64,000 nucleotides of DNA from Methylophaga sp. OBS1. GTDB taxonomy: Bacteria; Pseudomonadota; Gammaproteobacteria; Nitrosococcales; Methylophagaceae. The notes under the pieces were generated by a model, which made no database searches, had not been told where the DNA came from, and was given only the letters and a program-made list of their open reading frames with translations. The first letter of the stretch is position 1. Every line of letters begins with the position of its first letter. Both the position numbers and the translations under genes were made by a program. This document shows, piece by piece, positions 28,380 to 38,585 of the stretch. The stretch spans positions 124,001 to 188,000 of the forward strand of contig NZ_JAPDMS010000006.1 in assembly GCF_026319365.1 (NCBI RefSeq), read 5' to 3'.

Positions 28380-29002
28380 TGTTCACTCAAACGAGTCAAC
28401 CAGCACCACTGAGCGGTTTTGAACATATAAACCGTTATTGGGACAGGCAGCATGGCTGCTGGGCGGCCAAGCTGTTGCCCGGTGAGTTTTATGTGACGAC
28501 CAATCTCAGTGAGCTGATCTGCACGACACTGGGCTCTTGTGTGTCAGCCTGTCTGCGTGATGCCAGGGCCGGTGTGGCGGGAATGAATCACTTTATGCTG
28601 CCGGTTTCATCAGAAGGCAATCCCTGCTGGATGAACATGGCGACCCGTTTTGGCAGTGCCGCAATGGAGTATCTGATCAATGAGATGCTCAAGCAGGGGG
28701 CCAGTCGGGAAAATATGGAAGTCAAACTGGTAGGCGGTGGCCGGATTATTCAGAGTATGTACGATGTGGGCCGCCGTAATATTGATTTTGTACTCGAGTA
28801 TACAAGGCTGGAAGAACTCAAGGTCATGGCCAGTGATTTGGGGGATATCTATCCGCGCAAGGTGGTGTTTTGTCCCCTTACTGGTGCCATGCGCGTAAAG
28901 CGTTTGCGGTCCTTGCATAACGATACTGTGATTCAGCGTGAGCAACATTACGTCGCGGAACTGGAAACCCAGCCCGTAGCCGGTGATGTTGAATTGTTCT
29001 AG
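28376..29002 (+). CDS. cheD: Chemoreceptor glutamine deamidase CheD
   Basis: CheD has 208 residues. The catalytic Cys lies in [13 protein letters not shown], the His in GMNHFMLP, and the Thr/Lys region in [12 protein letters not shown]. CheD deamidates receptor glutamines and in some bacteria works with CheC or CheY. It overlaps cheR by four bases, and a second ATG directly after (28379) could also serve. The C-terminus ends GDVELF, almost the same as the tail of the membrane protein encoded after cheB (GNIELF), which hints at a shared binding partner. Confidence 0.93.
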   Translation: MMFTQTSQPAPLSGFEHINRYWDRQHGCWAAKLLPGEFYVTTNLSELICTTLGSCVSACLRDARAGVAGMNHFMLPVSSEGNPCWMNMATRFGSAAMEYLINEMLKQGASRENMEVKLVGGGRIIQSMYDVGRRNIDFVLEYTRLEELKVMASDLGDIYPRKVVFCPLTGAMRVKRLRSLHNDTVIQREQHYVAELETQPVAGDVELF

Positions 29003-29013
29003 GCAGACCCGGT

Positions 29014-30090
29014 ATGAAAACGCTGAAAGTGATCGTGATTGATGATTCCGCCCTGATTCGACAGTTGCTGACAGAAATTCTCAACAGTGACGAAGCGATT
29101 CAGGTGGTGGCAACCGCTTCGGATCCCTACCAGGCACGTGAAAAAATCAAACTACATAACCCGGATGTACTGACACTGGATGTCGAGATGCCACGCATGG
29201 ACGGGCTGACATTTCTGCGAAACCTGATGCGTCTGAGGCCGATGCCGGTAGTGATGGTGTCCACCTTGACCGAAAAAGGCGCTGAGGTCACATTAGAGGC
29301 TCTGTCTCTGGGGGCTTTTGATTTTGTGGCTAAACCAAAACTGTATCTCTCCGGGCAGTTAGAAGATTACGCTCAGGAAATTATCTCAAAGGTGAAGGCG
29401 GCCGCGGCGATGCCAGTACCGGTAATGACACCCAGACCCAGCCGGACAGCAAAACAGAAGCCGTCGACGCCAGATTTGATCACAACCACGGCAAGCATTT
29501 CTTCACCTAAGATAATCGCTATTGGTGCTTCAACGGGCGGGACAGAGGCGATTAAGACAGTGCTTTGTTCACTGCCTCCCTCGGCTCCCGCTGTGCTGAT
29601 CACCCAGCACATTCCTGCCGCTTTCAGTGCGGCTTTTGCCAAACGCTTAAACGGTCTGTCACAGCTGCAGGTTTGCCAGGCTGAGGATGGCCAGCAGGTG
29701 CTTGCCGGGCATGTTTATATCGCACCCGGTGATAAACACTTGTTGCTGCATCGTAACGGCAAACACTATTATTGCCGGCTTGATGACGGCCCACCGGTAT
29801 CACGCCACAAACCCTCAGTCGATGTACTCTTCCATTCGGTTGCCGAGCACGCTGGCCCCAGAGCCATCGGCATCCTGCTGACCGGCATGGGAGAGGACGG
29901 TGCACGGGGCATGCTGGCAATGAAACAGGCCGGCGCTCACAACATCGTACAGGATGAAAAAAGCAGTGTTGTCTGGGGAATGCCCGGATCGGCTTTCAAA
30001 TTAGGCGCTGCCCGGCGGAGCCTGCCGTTAGCAGAAATAGCTAAAGAAATACTCAAGTTGAGTCGACAAGGAAATGGTGAGCAGGGATAA
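29014..30090 (+). CDS. cheB: Chemoreceptor methylesterase/deamidase CheB
   Basis: CheB has 358 residues. The receiver domain has D10/D11 and phospho-acceptor D56 ([16 protein letters not shown]), then a linker with Pro/Thr/Lys at about 130-160. The methylesterase domain has its Ser in [10 protein letters not shown], His in [17 protein letters not shown] and Asp in [12 protein letters not shown]. All catalytic residues are present. CheB-P removes receptor methyl groups. It lies 11 bases after cheD and 18 bases before the membrane protein gene. Confidence 0.96.
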   Translation: MKTLKVIVIDDSALIRQLLTEILNSDEAIQVVATASDPYQAREKIKLHNPDVLTLDVEMPRMDGLTFLRNLMRLRPMPVVMVSTLTEKGAEVTLEALSLGAFDFVAKPKLYLSGQLEDYAQEIISKVKAAAAMPVPVMTPRPSRTAKQKPSTPDLITTTASISSPKIIAIGASTGGTEAIKTVLCSLPPSAPAVLITQHIPAAFSAAFAKRLNGLSQLQVCQAEDGQQVLAGHVYIAPGDKHLLLHRNGKHYYCRLDDGPPVSRHKPSVDVLFHSVAEHAGPRAIGILLTGMGEDGARGMLAMKQAGAHNIVQDEKSSVVWGMPGSAFKLGAARRSLPLAEIAKEILKLSRQGNGEQG

Positions 30091-30108
30091 AACAATGGAC
30101 ATTAAGAC

Positions 30109-30876
30109 ATGAACAGGACAATCCCTGCAACTGTAACCGCTATTGTGCTGGCGGCAGTCGCGAACTGGCTGGCCGATTGGCGCCTGTCTCTACTTTTATT
30201 GCTGTCCAGTCTGGTCGTTTATCTGCTTGTCAGAGCGCCGGCGAACGTCACGACGCTGCCAGTGGATGCTGGCGACCATCAGCAAACTCAAGCAGAGGTG
30301 GAACAGCTCTCTCGAGAAACCCTGAGTATGGTCAAACAACAGCTTCTACTGGTTGATGAAGAAAACCGACAGGTTGCCAGGCTGGTCAACCATGCGATCA
30401 GCCAACTCAGTGACAGCTTCCACGCGGTGAGTTCGCAGGCGCTACAGCAGCAACAAATACTGAAAAATCTGGAAAGCCAGACTGTGCTGAGCCAGGACAC
30501 AACGGATTCTGTCCATGAGGCTGACACCAATCTGAGTCAGTATCAGCAAAAACAACGGGAACTGAGTGAACTGCGTCGAACCAGTCAGACAATGGCCAGT
30601 CTGGTTAATCAGGCCGTTACATCCATGCAGTTTGAAGATATCTGTAGCCAACTGAGTACACATATCAATAAACGAATCGACATGATTACAGAATTGGCAG
30701 AGATTAATCAGATACTTCAACAGACAGCAATTCAGTCTGGTGATGTTGAACTGAGTCGGCAAAAGTTGAACAGCGTAAGACAACAAGTGGCCACGTTAGC
30801 GCCAAAAGTTGCTGGTATCCAACATCAGTCGGTCACCCAGAAAAGTATGGAGAGTGGCAATATAGAATTGTTCTGA
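30109..30876 (+). CDS. Membrane-anchored coiled-coil protein with CheZ-like DxxxQ motif
   Basis: The 255-residue protein has two closely spaced hydrophobic segments at about 7-23 and 26-43, then a long Gln-rich helical coiled coil. Near residues 172-195 is SMQFEDICSQLSTHI. D177 and Q181 are spaced exactly like the catalytic Asp and Gln of CheZ (FQDLTGQ), and the motif sits in a helix, as in CheZ. The tail is GNIELF. No ordinary cheZ is found in this otherwise complete che block, so this may be a membrane-bound CheY-P phosphatase. That is inference: length, topology and the rest of the sequence differ from CheZ, and it could instead be a receptor-associated scaffold. Confidence 0.6.
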   Translation: MNRTIPATVTAIVLAAVANWLADWRLSLLLLLSSLVVYLLVRAPANVTTLPVDAGDHQQTQAEVEQLSRETLSMVKQQLLLVDEENRQVARLVNHAISQLSDSFHAVSSQALQQQQILKNLESQTVLSQDTTDSVHEADTNLSQYQQKQRELSELRRTSQTMASLVNQAVTSMQFEDICSQLSTHINKRIDMITELAEINQILQQTAIQSGDVELSRQKLNSVRQQVATLAPKVAGIQHQSVTQKSMESGNIELF

Positions 30877-30891
30877 TGAAGGCTTTCATGC

Positions 30892-30907
30892 TGGCATAAC
30901 GATTGCA
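30892..30907 (+). promoter_or_regulatory. Sigma54 promoter for fliK
   Basis: TGGCAT - 5 nt - TTGCA, with exact GG/GC spacing and a perfect -12 box, 50 bases before the fliK ATG. It separates fliK from the che genes upstream as a new transcription unit. Confidence 0.78.
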
Positions 30908-30956
30908 AATGCTCTGGTGACATTCATTGATCAGCGTGATCGAATCAGGAGCATTT

Positions 30957-32330
30957 ATGCCACAACCCGTCATGATCCAGACCGAGCCGATGGCGGCGGT
31001 CAGTGCCAAAAAAAACGCCGGCGCCGGTGAAAGTACTGATAAGTCAGCATTTTCTTCTGAACTTAACCAGCAGATAGAACAGGGGCGGGCCGCTTCCAGC
31101 CGCAGCCAATCAGATAAAGACCAGGCGGCAAAAGCGGCGGATAAGGAACAGAATGTTGCCGCTGACGGCAATAAATTGCCGGCGGAAGAAAGCAGTAAAC
31201 CTGTCTCAGACAGTGAGCAGACACAGTCTGAGTCTGATGCCGAGCAGCAGGCCGATAAAAACGAGACCAACGCTGAGAAGCAAGATGCCGCTGACGCGAC
31301 CTCAGAATCTGAAGACCAGGACGGCGTTGTGGTCGCCGCCGGACAAACGACTGATTCGTCGAAAAAGAACGAGGCTGGCGCTGGTCAGACTGATAAAAAG
31401 GTACAAACTCAGGTTAACCCTAGCCAGCAGGGTAGTGACAATACTAAAACAGCTCCTAAACAGTCAGAGGGGCAGAGTGCTGAATCTGCTACCAGTGCTA
31501 AAAATACTGAACAGACTGCCGCAAAAACCATCAGTGAAACCATAAACAAGCTCACCGGAGAGGAAAAGCAACAAGCTCAGAAAGCGACGCCTAACCTCGC
31601 AGCTGTTTTGAAGCAGGTGTCAGAAGACAAGGCTGACCCGCCAAAAATCCGTGCTGACATCATGGACGCATTACAGCGCCAGCAAAATAAGCAGGAAGTC
31701 ACCACCAATCTGCGTAACCTGATAGCTGCGCAGGCGCAACAGGCTGACAGCAAGACGGCAGTGACCCTGCCTCCTCTGGCGGCGGATAGAGCGGCCCCAG
31801 AGAGCACAGCCAGCACACTGACGCCAACCAGTCTGAGTGGTCTGTTGTCCTCTCCGGGGGGCAGCAGCGCTGCCACGGTCAGCCAACCCGTGCTGAGCTT
31901 GCCCGTGCAGCCTAATATGCAGAATCCGGCGTGGGCTCAGGTGATGAGTAGCCGCGTCGTTTATATGGCGAAAGAAGGCGTACAGCAGGCCGAATTAAGG
32001 ATGAATCCGGCCAATTTGGGACCGGTTGAAGTCAGACTGAATGTACAAAATGACCAAGCCAGTGTAACTTTTCTAGCTCAGCAGGGAACAACACGAGAAG
32101 CGCTTGAGCAGGCATTGCCGCGTTTGCGTGAGAGTTTTGCTGAAAGTGGCCTGCAACTGGCTCACGCTGAAGTGGGTGAACACCAGCATCAGCAACAGGA
32201 GCAATCAGAACAGGCAGGTGATTCTCATATTTTTGCTCAAGCCGGCGGTCAGGGTGACGATATAGAGAATGAGACTGCTGAAACGGTCAGCTCAGAAGGA
32301 GGATCGGTGGGCCTCAGTTTGTATGCCTGA
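30957..32330 (+). CDS. fliK: Flagellar hook-length control protein FliK
   Basis: The protein has 457 residues from the ATG at 30957 (AGGAG five bases upstream); an upstream ATG at 30927 is unsupported. The first 320 residues are low-complexity and rich in Gln, Lys, Ser, Ala and Glu, the molecular-ruler part. Residues about 325-425 are the conserved FliK C-terminal domain ([41 protein letters not shown]). A Gln/His/Glu-rich tail follows. FliK measures the hook and switches export specificity. It is unusual that it is separated from fliJ by the chemotaxis genes. Confidence 0.92.
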   Translation: MPQPVMIQTEPMAAVSAKKNAGAGESTDKSAFSSELNQQIEQGRAASSRSQSDKDQAAKAADKEQNVAADGNKLPAEESSKPVSDSEQTQSESDAEQQADKNETNAEKQDAADATSESEDQDGVVVAAGQTTDSSKKNEAGAGQTDKKVQTQVNPSQQGSDNTKTAPKQSEGQSAESATSAKNTEQTAAKTISETINKLTGEEKQQAQKATPNLAAVLKQVSEDKADPPKIRADIMDALQRQQNKQEVTTNLRNLIAAQAQQADSKTAVTLPPLAADRAAPESTASTLTPTSLSGLLSSPGGSSAATVSQPVLSLPVQPNMQNPAWAQVMSSRVVYMAKEGVQQAELRMNPANLGPVEVRLNVQNDQASVTFLAQQGTTREALEQALPRLRESFAESGLQLAHAEVGEHQHQQQEQSEQAGDSHIFAQAGGQGDDIENETAETVSSEGGSVGLSLYA

Positions 32331-32368
32331 GCACTAATAAAAATGAGCTTTATCCGGGAGAGACGGAC

Positions 32369-33562
32369 GTGTTTAAACTTGAAAACTTTTCACTAAGAAA
32401 AAGAATGTATCTCATAGGCGCCTTCGGCATTATCGCTTTGCTGGGGCTTGTCTTTGTTGAATGGTACATGATGGTTTCTGACATCAGTGCAATCAACCAG
32501 TTCTATGTTGTTCTGGGTTATGTTGTGCTTGGTAGCGTCATCATTATGTATCTTGCACACGTCATCGGTCGTTTTGGTGATAAACGTGCGACGACGCTGG
32601 TGGGGGCAATCCAGAACATCAAGAAAGGGGACCTGACCCAAAAAGTCGTCATCCCCGGTAAAAGCGATTTCAGCTGGATGGCTTTCGAACTTGATAGTGC
32701 CCGCAAAAATGTCGCCAACCTGGTTCACACCCTTGTGGGAGGTGTATCGCAACTCAATACCGCTACCCAGAATATGCAAGCTATCAGCAAGGAAACGGTC
32801 GATGGTGTACTGAAACAGCAAGCTGAAACGACTCAGGTGGCGACAGCGATGAACGAAATGACGGCTTCGGTACAGGAAGTCGCCAGGACAGCCTCCAGTG
32901 CGGCAGAGGCAGCCAGAAATGCCGATAACGAAGCCAAGTCTGGTAAACAGGTGGTCATGGAAACCATGGAAGCGATTGATTCGCTGGCCAATGAAGTAGA
33001 AAAAGCGGCGGAACAACTGAGCAACCTGGAAGCCGATATTGGCAACATCGGTGCTATCGTTGATGTCATACGTGGTATCACAGAACAAACCAACCTTCTG
33101 GCGTTGAACGCAGCGATTGAAGCCGCGCGTGCCGGTGAACATGGACGTGGTTTTGCGGTGGTCGCCGATGAGGTGCGTACGCTGGCGGCAAGAACCCAGT
33201 CTTCCACGCATGAAATCGAAGAGATGGTGGAACGGCTGCAACAGGGTGCACATGTGGCGGTAAAAGTGATGAATGAAAGCCGTGAGCGTGCCCGCACCAG
33301 TGTCGAAAAAGCCTCCAGTGCCGGGGCCGCGCTTGATACTATCACGGCCATGATTTCCACCATGGATGAAATGAGTGCTCAGATTTCAAGTGCCGCCAAC
33401 GAGCAGTCTGCCGTGGCGGAAGATATCAACCGCGGTATTGTCAATATCAGCCAGGTAGCAGAGCACACGGCAGAGGGGGCCCGCGAGTCCTCTGTAGCGG
33501 TAGAAACGCTGGGCAGTTTGTCGTCTCAACTGCAGGAGGCTTCAGCCAAGTTTAAAGTCTAG
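32369..33562 (+). CDS. Membrane-anchored chemoreceptor with no periplasmic sensor domain
   Basis: This 397-residue protein starts at a GTG with GGGAG eight bases upstream. Two membrane segments at about 12-34 and 44-66 are joined by only about ten residues, so there is no room for a periplasmic ligand domain. A HAMP-like stretch ([18 protein letters not shown]) and a short linker lead to the MCP signalling domain with tip [19 protein letters not shown] and flanking methylation helices. No xWxxF tail is present. It may sense membrane energy state or temperature, or report through other receptors in mixed arrays. A strong terminator follows. Confidence 0.88.
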   Translation: MFKLENFSLRKRMYLIGAFGIIALLGLVFVEWYMMVSDISAINQFYVVLGYVVLGSVIIMYLAHVIGRFGDKRATTLVGAIQNIKKGDLTQKVVIPGKSDFSWMAFELDSARKNVANLVHTLVGGVSQLNTATQNMQAISKETVDGVLKQQAETTQVATAMNEMTASVQEVARTASSAAEAARNADNEAKSGKQVVMETMEAIDSLANEVEKAAEQLSNLEADIGNIGAIVDVIRGITEQTNLLALNAAIEAARAGEHGRGFAVVADEVRTLAARTQSSTHEIEEMVERLQQGAHVAVKVMNESRERARTSVEKASSAGAALDTITAMISTMDEMSAQISSAANEQSAVAEDINRGIVNISQVAEHTAEGARESSVAVETLGSLSSQLQEASAKFKV

Positions 33563-33581
33563 CTGTACTCAAATCGATCTG

Positions 33582-33607
33582 AAAAGCCCGCGAAAGCGGG
33601 CTTTTTT
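33582..33607 (+). terminator. Intrinsic terminator after the flagellar/chemotaxis region
   Basis: AAAAGCCCGC - GAAA - GCGGGCTTTTTT: a GC-rich stem with a GNRA tetraloop and a run of T, 20 bases after the second chemoreceptor stop. It marks the end of the motility region. Confidence 0.95.
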
Positions 33608-33710
33608 GTGTCCGATTGTCTTGAATTGTGAGAAAGATCTCAGCCTCGGAGGAACCCTGAGGCCGATCTGCCAACTAAAGTCCTGATTTTGGCAACAGGA
33701 GAAACCCCTT

Positions 33711-34274
33711 ATGCGAAACGGCTTGATCAGATTGTTAACCACCCTCAGTTTTCTGATGCTGTTGCACAGCACGGTATCACTGGCAAAGGAGCCTCTGGGC
33801 TGGATAGAGAAAGTCCAGGTTCAGCCATGGGGCGTTGAGGCCAAGGCCAAATTGGATACCGGGGCCCTGACATCCTCCATGCACGCGGAGGAGATTGAGC
33901 GCTTTGAGAAACAGGGTGAGCAGTGGGTGCGGTTCACCATCGATTTTGAAGATGCTGAAACCGGTGACCGGGTCAGTCAGCGAATTGAGCGTCCTCTGCT
34001 GCGTGAATTCACCGCGGTCGGGGCTGGCGGACGCGATCAGCGCTCAGTAGTGGCAATGACTATCTGTGTCGGTAACACACTCTACGAAGAGCAGTTCAGC
34101 CTGCGTGATCGAGACAATATGATTTATCCGATTTTGCTGGGCCGAAGAACAATTCAGCATCTGGGGCCGGTGGATGTTACCCGTACTTTCCTGACCGAAG
34201 CCGAGTGTGATGCTGATTCCGTATTACTCAGTTTGAATGAAGGAGAAGGCGATCCCGATATCGGTGTTAATTAA
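33711..34274 (+). CDS. Secreted retropepsin-like protein (COG4067, 'ATP-dependent zinc protease' family)
   Basis: The 187-residue protein has an N-terminal signal peptide (about residues 1-25: RLLTTLSFLMLLHSTVSLA) and the family core KAKLDTGALTSSMHA. Its DTGA is the aspartic-protease-like motif, and LGRRTIQHLGPVDVTRTFL lies near the end. The widespread label 'ATP-dependent zinc protease' is not supported by the sequence: there is neither a P-loop nor an HExxH. Family members are often linked to RimK-type peptide ligases, none of which is nearby. AGGAG precedes the ATG, and it stands between two terminators as a single gene. Periplasmic location is inferred. Confidence 0.82.
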   Translation: MRNGLIRLLTTLSFLMLLHSTVSLAKEPLGWIEKVQVQPWGVEAKAKLDTGALTSSMHAEEIERFEKQGEQWVRFTIDFEDAETGDRVSQRIERPLLREFTAVGAGGRDQRSVVAMTICVGNTLYEEQFSLRDRDNMIYPILLGRRTIQHLGPVDVTRTFLTEAECDADSVLLSLNEGEGDPDIGVN

Positions 34275-34303
34275 CAGCACTGATCTCAAACCGGGCAAAA
34301 AAA

Positions 34304-34328
34304 GGCCATCGTTTTGATGGCCTTTTTT
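34304..34328. terminator. Bidirectional intrinsic terminator between the retropepsin-like gene and pyrF
   Basis: GGCCATC - GTTTT - GATGGCC, flanked by seven A on the left and six T on the right, so it can end transcription from both converging genes. Confidence 0.92.
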
Positions 34329-34343
34329 ATTCTGTCGAATCTA

Positions 34344-35036
34344 TCAGCCAAGACTCTGTTCGATTTCCTGCAGTGCCTGCATCGGCTCCCTGGCTGCCGT
34401 GATAGGTCTGCCGATAACCAGGTAGTGACTACCGGCAGCTACTGCTTCAGCGGGTGTCATAGTGCGGTGCTGATCACCGCGGTCACTGCCGGCGGGACGA
34501 ATACCGGGGGTAACCAGTTGGAATGTCTCCCCCAACTCTTCACGCAAAACCGGGGCTTCCTGAGCAGAACAAACCACACCATCCAGACCGCTGTCCTTGG
34601 CAAGGCAGGCCAGTTTAACGACATTTTCAGCCAGCGTGCCTGACAGGCCGATCAGGTCAAAGGTCTGCTGATCCATGCTGGTTAACAATGTCACCGCAAT
34701 CAGTCGGGGGGCATCATCACCGTCGCCGACCGCTTCGCGGGCAGCCTGCATCATCGCCATCCCACCCAAAGCATGTACATTCATCATCCAGACACCGAGG
34801 TCAGCAGCTGCGGCACAGGCACGACCGACGGTATGCGGAATATCGTGATATTTCAGATCCAGGAAGACATCAAATTGGCGGCTGACCAGAGCACGGACGA
34901 CATCAGGTCCTGCTCGGGTAAACAGTTCTTTACCAACTTTGACCCGGGCCATATTCGGATCGAGTTGATCCGCCATAGCGAGAGCAGAATGACTATCGGG
35001 ATAGTCCAGGGCAACGATGATTTTCGGATCAGACAT
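34344..35036 (-). CDS. pyrF: Orotidine 5'-phosphate decarboxylase
   Basis: The TIM-barrel enzyme has 230 residues. The active-site segment [11 protein letters not shown] holds the catalytic Lys/Asp pair, with [15 protein letters not shown] at the N-terminus and [20 protein letters not shown] for phosphate binding. It catalyses the last step of UMP synthesis. It reads away from tgt across a 120-base gap and ends at the bidirectional terminator. Confidence 0.97.
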   Translation of the reverse strand: MSDPKIIVALDYPDSHSALAMADQLDPNMARVKVGKELFTRAGPDVVRALVSRQFDVFLDLKYHDIPHTVGRACAAAADLGVWMMNVHALGGMAMMQAAREAVGDGDDAPRLIAVTLLTSMDQQTFDLIGLSGTLAENVVKLACLAKDSGLDGVVCSAQEAPVLREELGETFQLVTPGIRPAGSDRGDQHRTMTPAEAVAAGSHYLVIGRPITAAREPMQALQEIEQSLG

Positions 35037-35093
35037 GCACAGCTCCAGATTGAAAACACCGACGATCTTAGCCTAACAGGCGGCGTTTTGTGA

Positions 35094-36263
<1,170 letters not shown>

Positions 36264-36338
36264 TCTTGGTCATTGCTATCGGTGACTCTGCCGGCTGTGG
36301 CATAATCGGTTTCTTTTTATTGTTGAACTTGAGGACAC

Positions 36339-36677
36339 ATGATGGACTTTTTCATTTCTGCTGCCCATGCTGGTGCTGTTGAAAGTCAGGCTGCGGCATC
36401 TCCCGGTCTGCTCGACTTTGCTTTCCCTATCCTGCTGCTGGTGCTGTTCTACGTCATGCTGATTCGTCCCCAGCAAAAACGGGCGAAAGAGCACCGTGCC
36501 ATGCAATCTGCACTGTCAAAAGGTGACGAAGTGGTCACAGATGGCGGCCTGATGGGCAAGATTCTGGAAATCACGGACAACGCGATCACAGTTCAGATTG
36601 CTGAGGGCGTTGAAGTTAAAGTGCGCCGTGAATCAATCAATGCTGTGTTGCCTAAAGGTACACTGAAAAAGCTGTAA
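36339..36677 (+). CDS. yajC: Sec translocon accessory protein YajC
   Basis: YajC has 112 residues, with one membrane segment at about residues 27-46 (FAFPILLLVLFYVMLIRPQQ) followed by the family motif KRAKEHRAMQSAL and GDEVVTDGGLMGKI. It associates with SecDF and YidC. Two consecutive ATG codons (36339 and 36342) could start it, with GAGGAC just upstream. It lies between tgt and secD. Confidence 0.95.
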   Translation: MMDFFISAAHAGAVESQAAASPGLLDFAFPILLLVLFYVMLIRPQQKRAKEHRAMQSALSKGDEVVTDGGLMGKILEITDNAITVQIAEGVEVKVRRESINAVLPKGTLKKL

Positions 36678-36719
36678 TCCTCCCACCTGAAAAACGGTTT
36701 CAAAAACCAGGAATTTATA

Positions 36720-38573
36720 ATGAACCGATATCCAATGTGGAAGAACCTGCTGGTTCTTATCGTACTGATTGTTGCCACTATTTTTGCCATGCCCAATCTG
36801 TTTGGTGATGATCCGGCGGTGCAGATTTCGGCAGGTCGGTCCGCCACAGTGGATCTGGCGCTGGCTGACACAGCCGAAACCGCGCTGAAAGAAGCCGGAA
36901 TCGACTATAAAGGCATCGAACTGGAAGATGACAAGCTGCTGGTTCGACTGACATCAGCCGACAGCCAGTTGCAGGCCAAGGAAGTACTGAACCAGACGTT
37001 GACCGGTGATTACATTATCGCACTGAATCTGGCACCAACGACGCCGGATTGGCTGGCATCGCTGGGCGCTGAGCCAATGAACCTGGGTCTTGATCTGCGG
37101 GGCGGCGTGCACTTCCTGATGGAAGTCGACATGTTTGCGGCAGTCAAACAAGCGCTGGATGGTTATGGCAGTGACCTGAGATTGCTGTTGCGTGATGAAA
37201 AAATCCGCTACAAGCAAATCAAAGTGGAAGAGCAGCAGCTCATCGTCGTATTCCGCAATGCAGAAGATCGCGATGCGGCAGAGACGCTCATCAGTAATGA
37301 AATTAATGCGTTACTGGTCAATACGGCAGAGGACACAACCGACCCTGCCCTGGTGATGCAACTTGATGACGTGAATCTGCGGGAAACCAAACGCCTGGCC
37401 TTGCAGCAGAACATCACCACACTGCGCAACCGGATCAACGAACTGGGGGTGGCAGAGCCGACCGTTCAGCAGCAGGGTGAAAACCGTATCGTGGTGCAAC
37501 TGCCCGGTGTTCAGGATACCGCTCAGGCCAAGAAAATTCTGGGTGCCACCGCGACGCTGGAATTCCGCCTGGTCGATTTTGAGAGTGATGTTCAGGATGC
37601 GGTCAACGGCCGTGTACCACCGAATTCCGAACTGTTTTATCACCGTGACGGCCGGCCTTATCTGCTCAACAAGCGGGTGATGCTGACCGGTGAACATGTC
37701 ATCAACGCACAGTCCACACTGGACCCGCAGTCGGGTTCGCCAGCGGTATCGGTCACCCTGGACGGGAAAGGGGCGCGGATCTTCAGTAATATCACCCGCG
37801 ACAACATCGGTAACCCGATGGCGGTGGTGTTTATTGAGTCCAAAACAGAAACCAAGGAAATCGATGGCGAACTGACAAAAGTCCGCCGCCAGGTGCCTGA
37901 AATTATCAATGTCGCGACCATCCGCGATCAGTTGAGTAAAAAATTCCAGATTACCGGACTCGATAGTACAACCGAAGCGCGTGATCTCGCACTGCTGCTG
38001 CGTGCCGGTGCCCTGGCGGCGCCGATTGAAATCGTCGAAGAGCGTACCGTCGGTCCGAGCCTGGGTCAGGACAATATCGACCAGGGCTTTGCCTCGGTCA
38101 TGATCGGTTTTGCCTTTGTTCTGGTGTTCATGTTGCTCTGGTATAAAGTCTTCGGCTTTGTCGCCAACCTGGCCCTGGCTGCCAACCTGATTTTCATCGT
38201 GGCGCTGCTGTCGATGCTGCAGGCGACCCTGACCTTGCCGGGTATTGCGGGTATCGTGTTGACAGTTGGTATGGCGGTAGATGCCAACGTGCTCATCTTT
38301 GAGCGGATCCGCGAGGAGCTCAGAAATGGCAACAGTCCGCAAGCCAGTATTAACAGTGGTTATGGTAAAGCGTTCTCGACCATCGCCGACGCCAATATCA
38401 CCACCCTGATTGCAGCGATTGTCCTGTTCGGCTTTGGGACCGGTTCGATCAAAGGCTTTGCCGTGACCCTGTCACTCGGGATTATTACCTCGATGTTTAC
38501 CGCGATCATGGGCACACGTTCCGTGGTCAACCTGATTTACGGTCGTCAGCATAAACCCAAGCTGTCAATTTAG
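36720..38573 (+). CDS. secD: Protein translocase subunit SecD
   Basis: SecD has 617 residues: a first membrane segment at about 8-26, a large periplasmic domain with GLDLRGGVHFLMEVD and the P1 head region, and five further membrane segments from about residue 455 (MIGFAFVLVFMLLWYKVFGF; AVDANVLIFERIREELRNG). With SecF it uses the proton gradient to pull exported proteins through SecYEG. The intramembrane Asp in VGMAVDANVLIFERI is present. secF starts 12 bases later. Confidence 0.97.
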   Translation: MNRYPMWKNLLVLIVLIVATIFAMPNLFGDDPAVQISAGRSATVDLALADTAETALKEAGIDYKGIELEDDKLLVRLTSADSQLQAKEVLNQTLTGDYIIALNLAPTTPDWLASLGAEPMNLGLDLRGGVHFLMEVDMFAAVKQALDGYGSDLRLLLRDEKIRYKQIKVEEQQLIVVFRNAEDRDAAETLISNEINALLVNTAEDTTDPALVMQLDDVNLRETKRLALQQNITTLRNRINELGVAEPTVQQQGENRIVVQLPGVQDTAQAKKILGATATLEFRLVDFESDVQDAVNGRVPPNSELFYHRDGRPYLLNKRVMLTGEHVINAQSTLDPQSGSPAVSVTLDGKGARIFSNITRDNIGNPMAVVFIESKTETKEIDGELTKVRRQVPEIINVATIRDQLSKKFQITGLDSTTEARDLALLLRAGALAAPIEIVEERTVGPSLGQDNIDQGFASVMIGFAFVLVFMLLWYKVFGFVANLALAANLIFIVALLSMLQATLTLPGIAGIVLTVGMAVDANVLIFERIREELRNGNSPQASINSGYGKAFSTIADANITTLIAAIVLFGFGTGSIKGFAVTLSLGIITSMFTAIMGTRSVVNLIYGRQHKPKLSI

Positions 38574-38585
38574 GATTTACCAGAC

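Noticed and set aside
32900..32940. GCCGATAAC resembling a sigma28 -10 box inside the second chemoreceptor gene
   Set aside because: There is no -35 element at the right distance, and it lies mid-gene with nothing to drive.
32393..33253. 286-residue reverse open frame opposite the second chemoreceptor
   Set aside because: It is the complement of a highly conserved MCP domain and has no independent support.
37311..38342. 343-residue reverse open frame opposite secD
   Set aside because: secD is intact and conserved on the other strand. The reverse product is His/Gln/Arg-rich with no recognisable domain.
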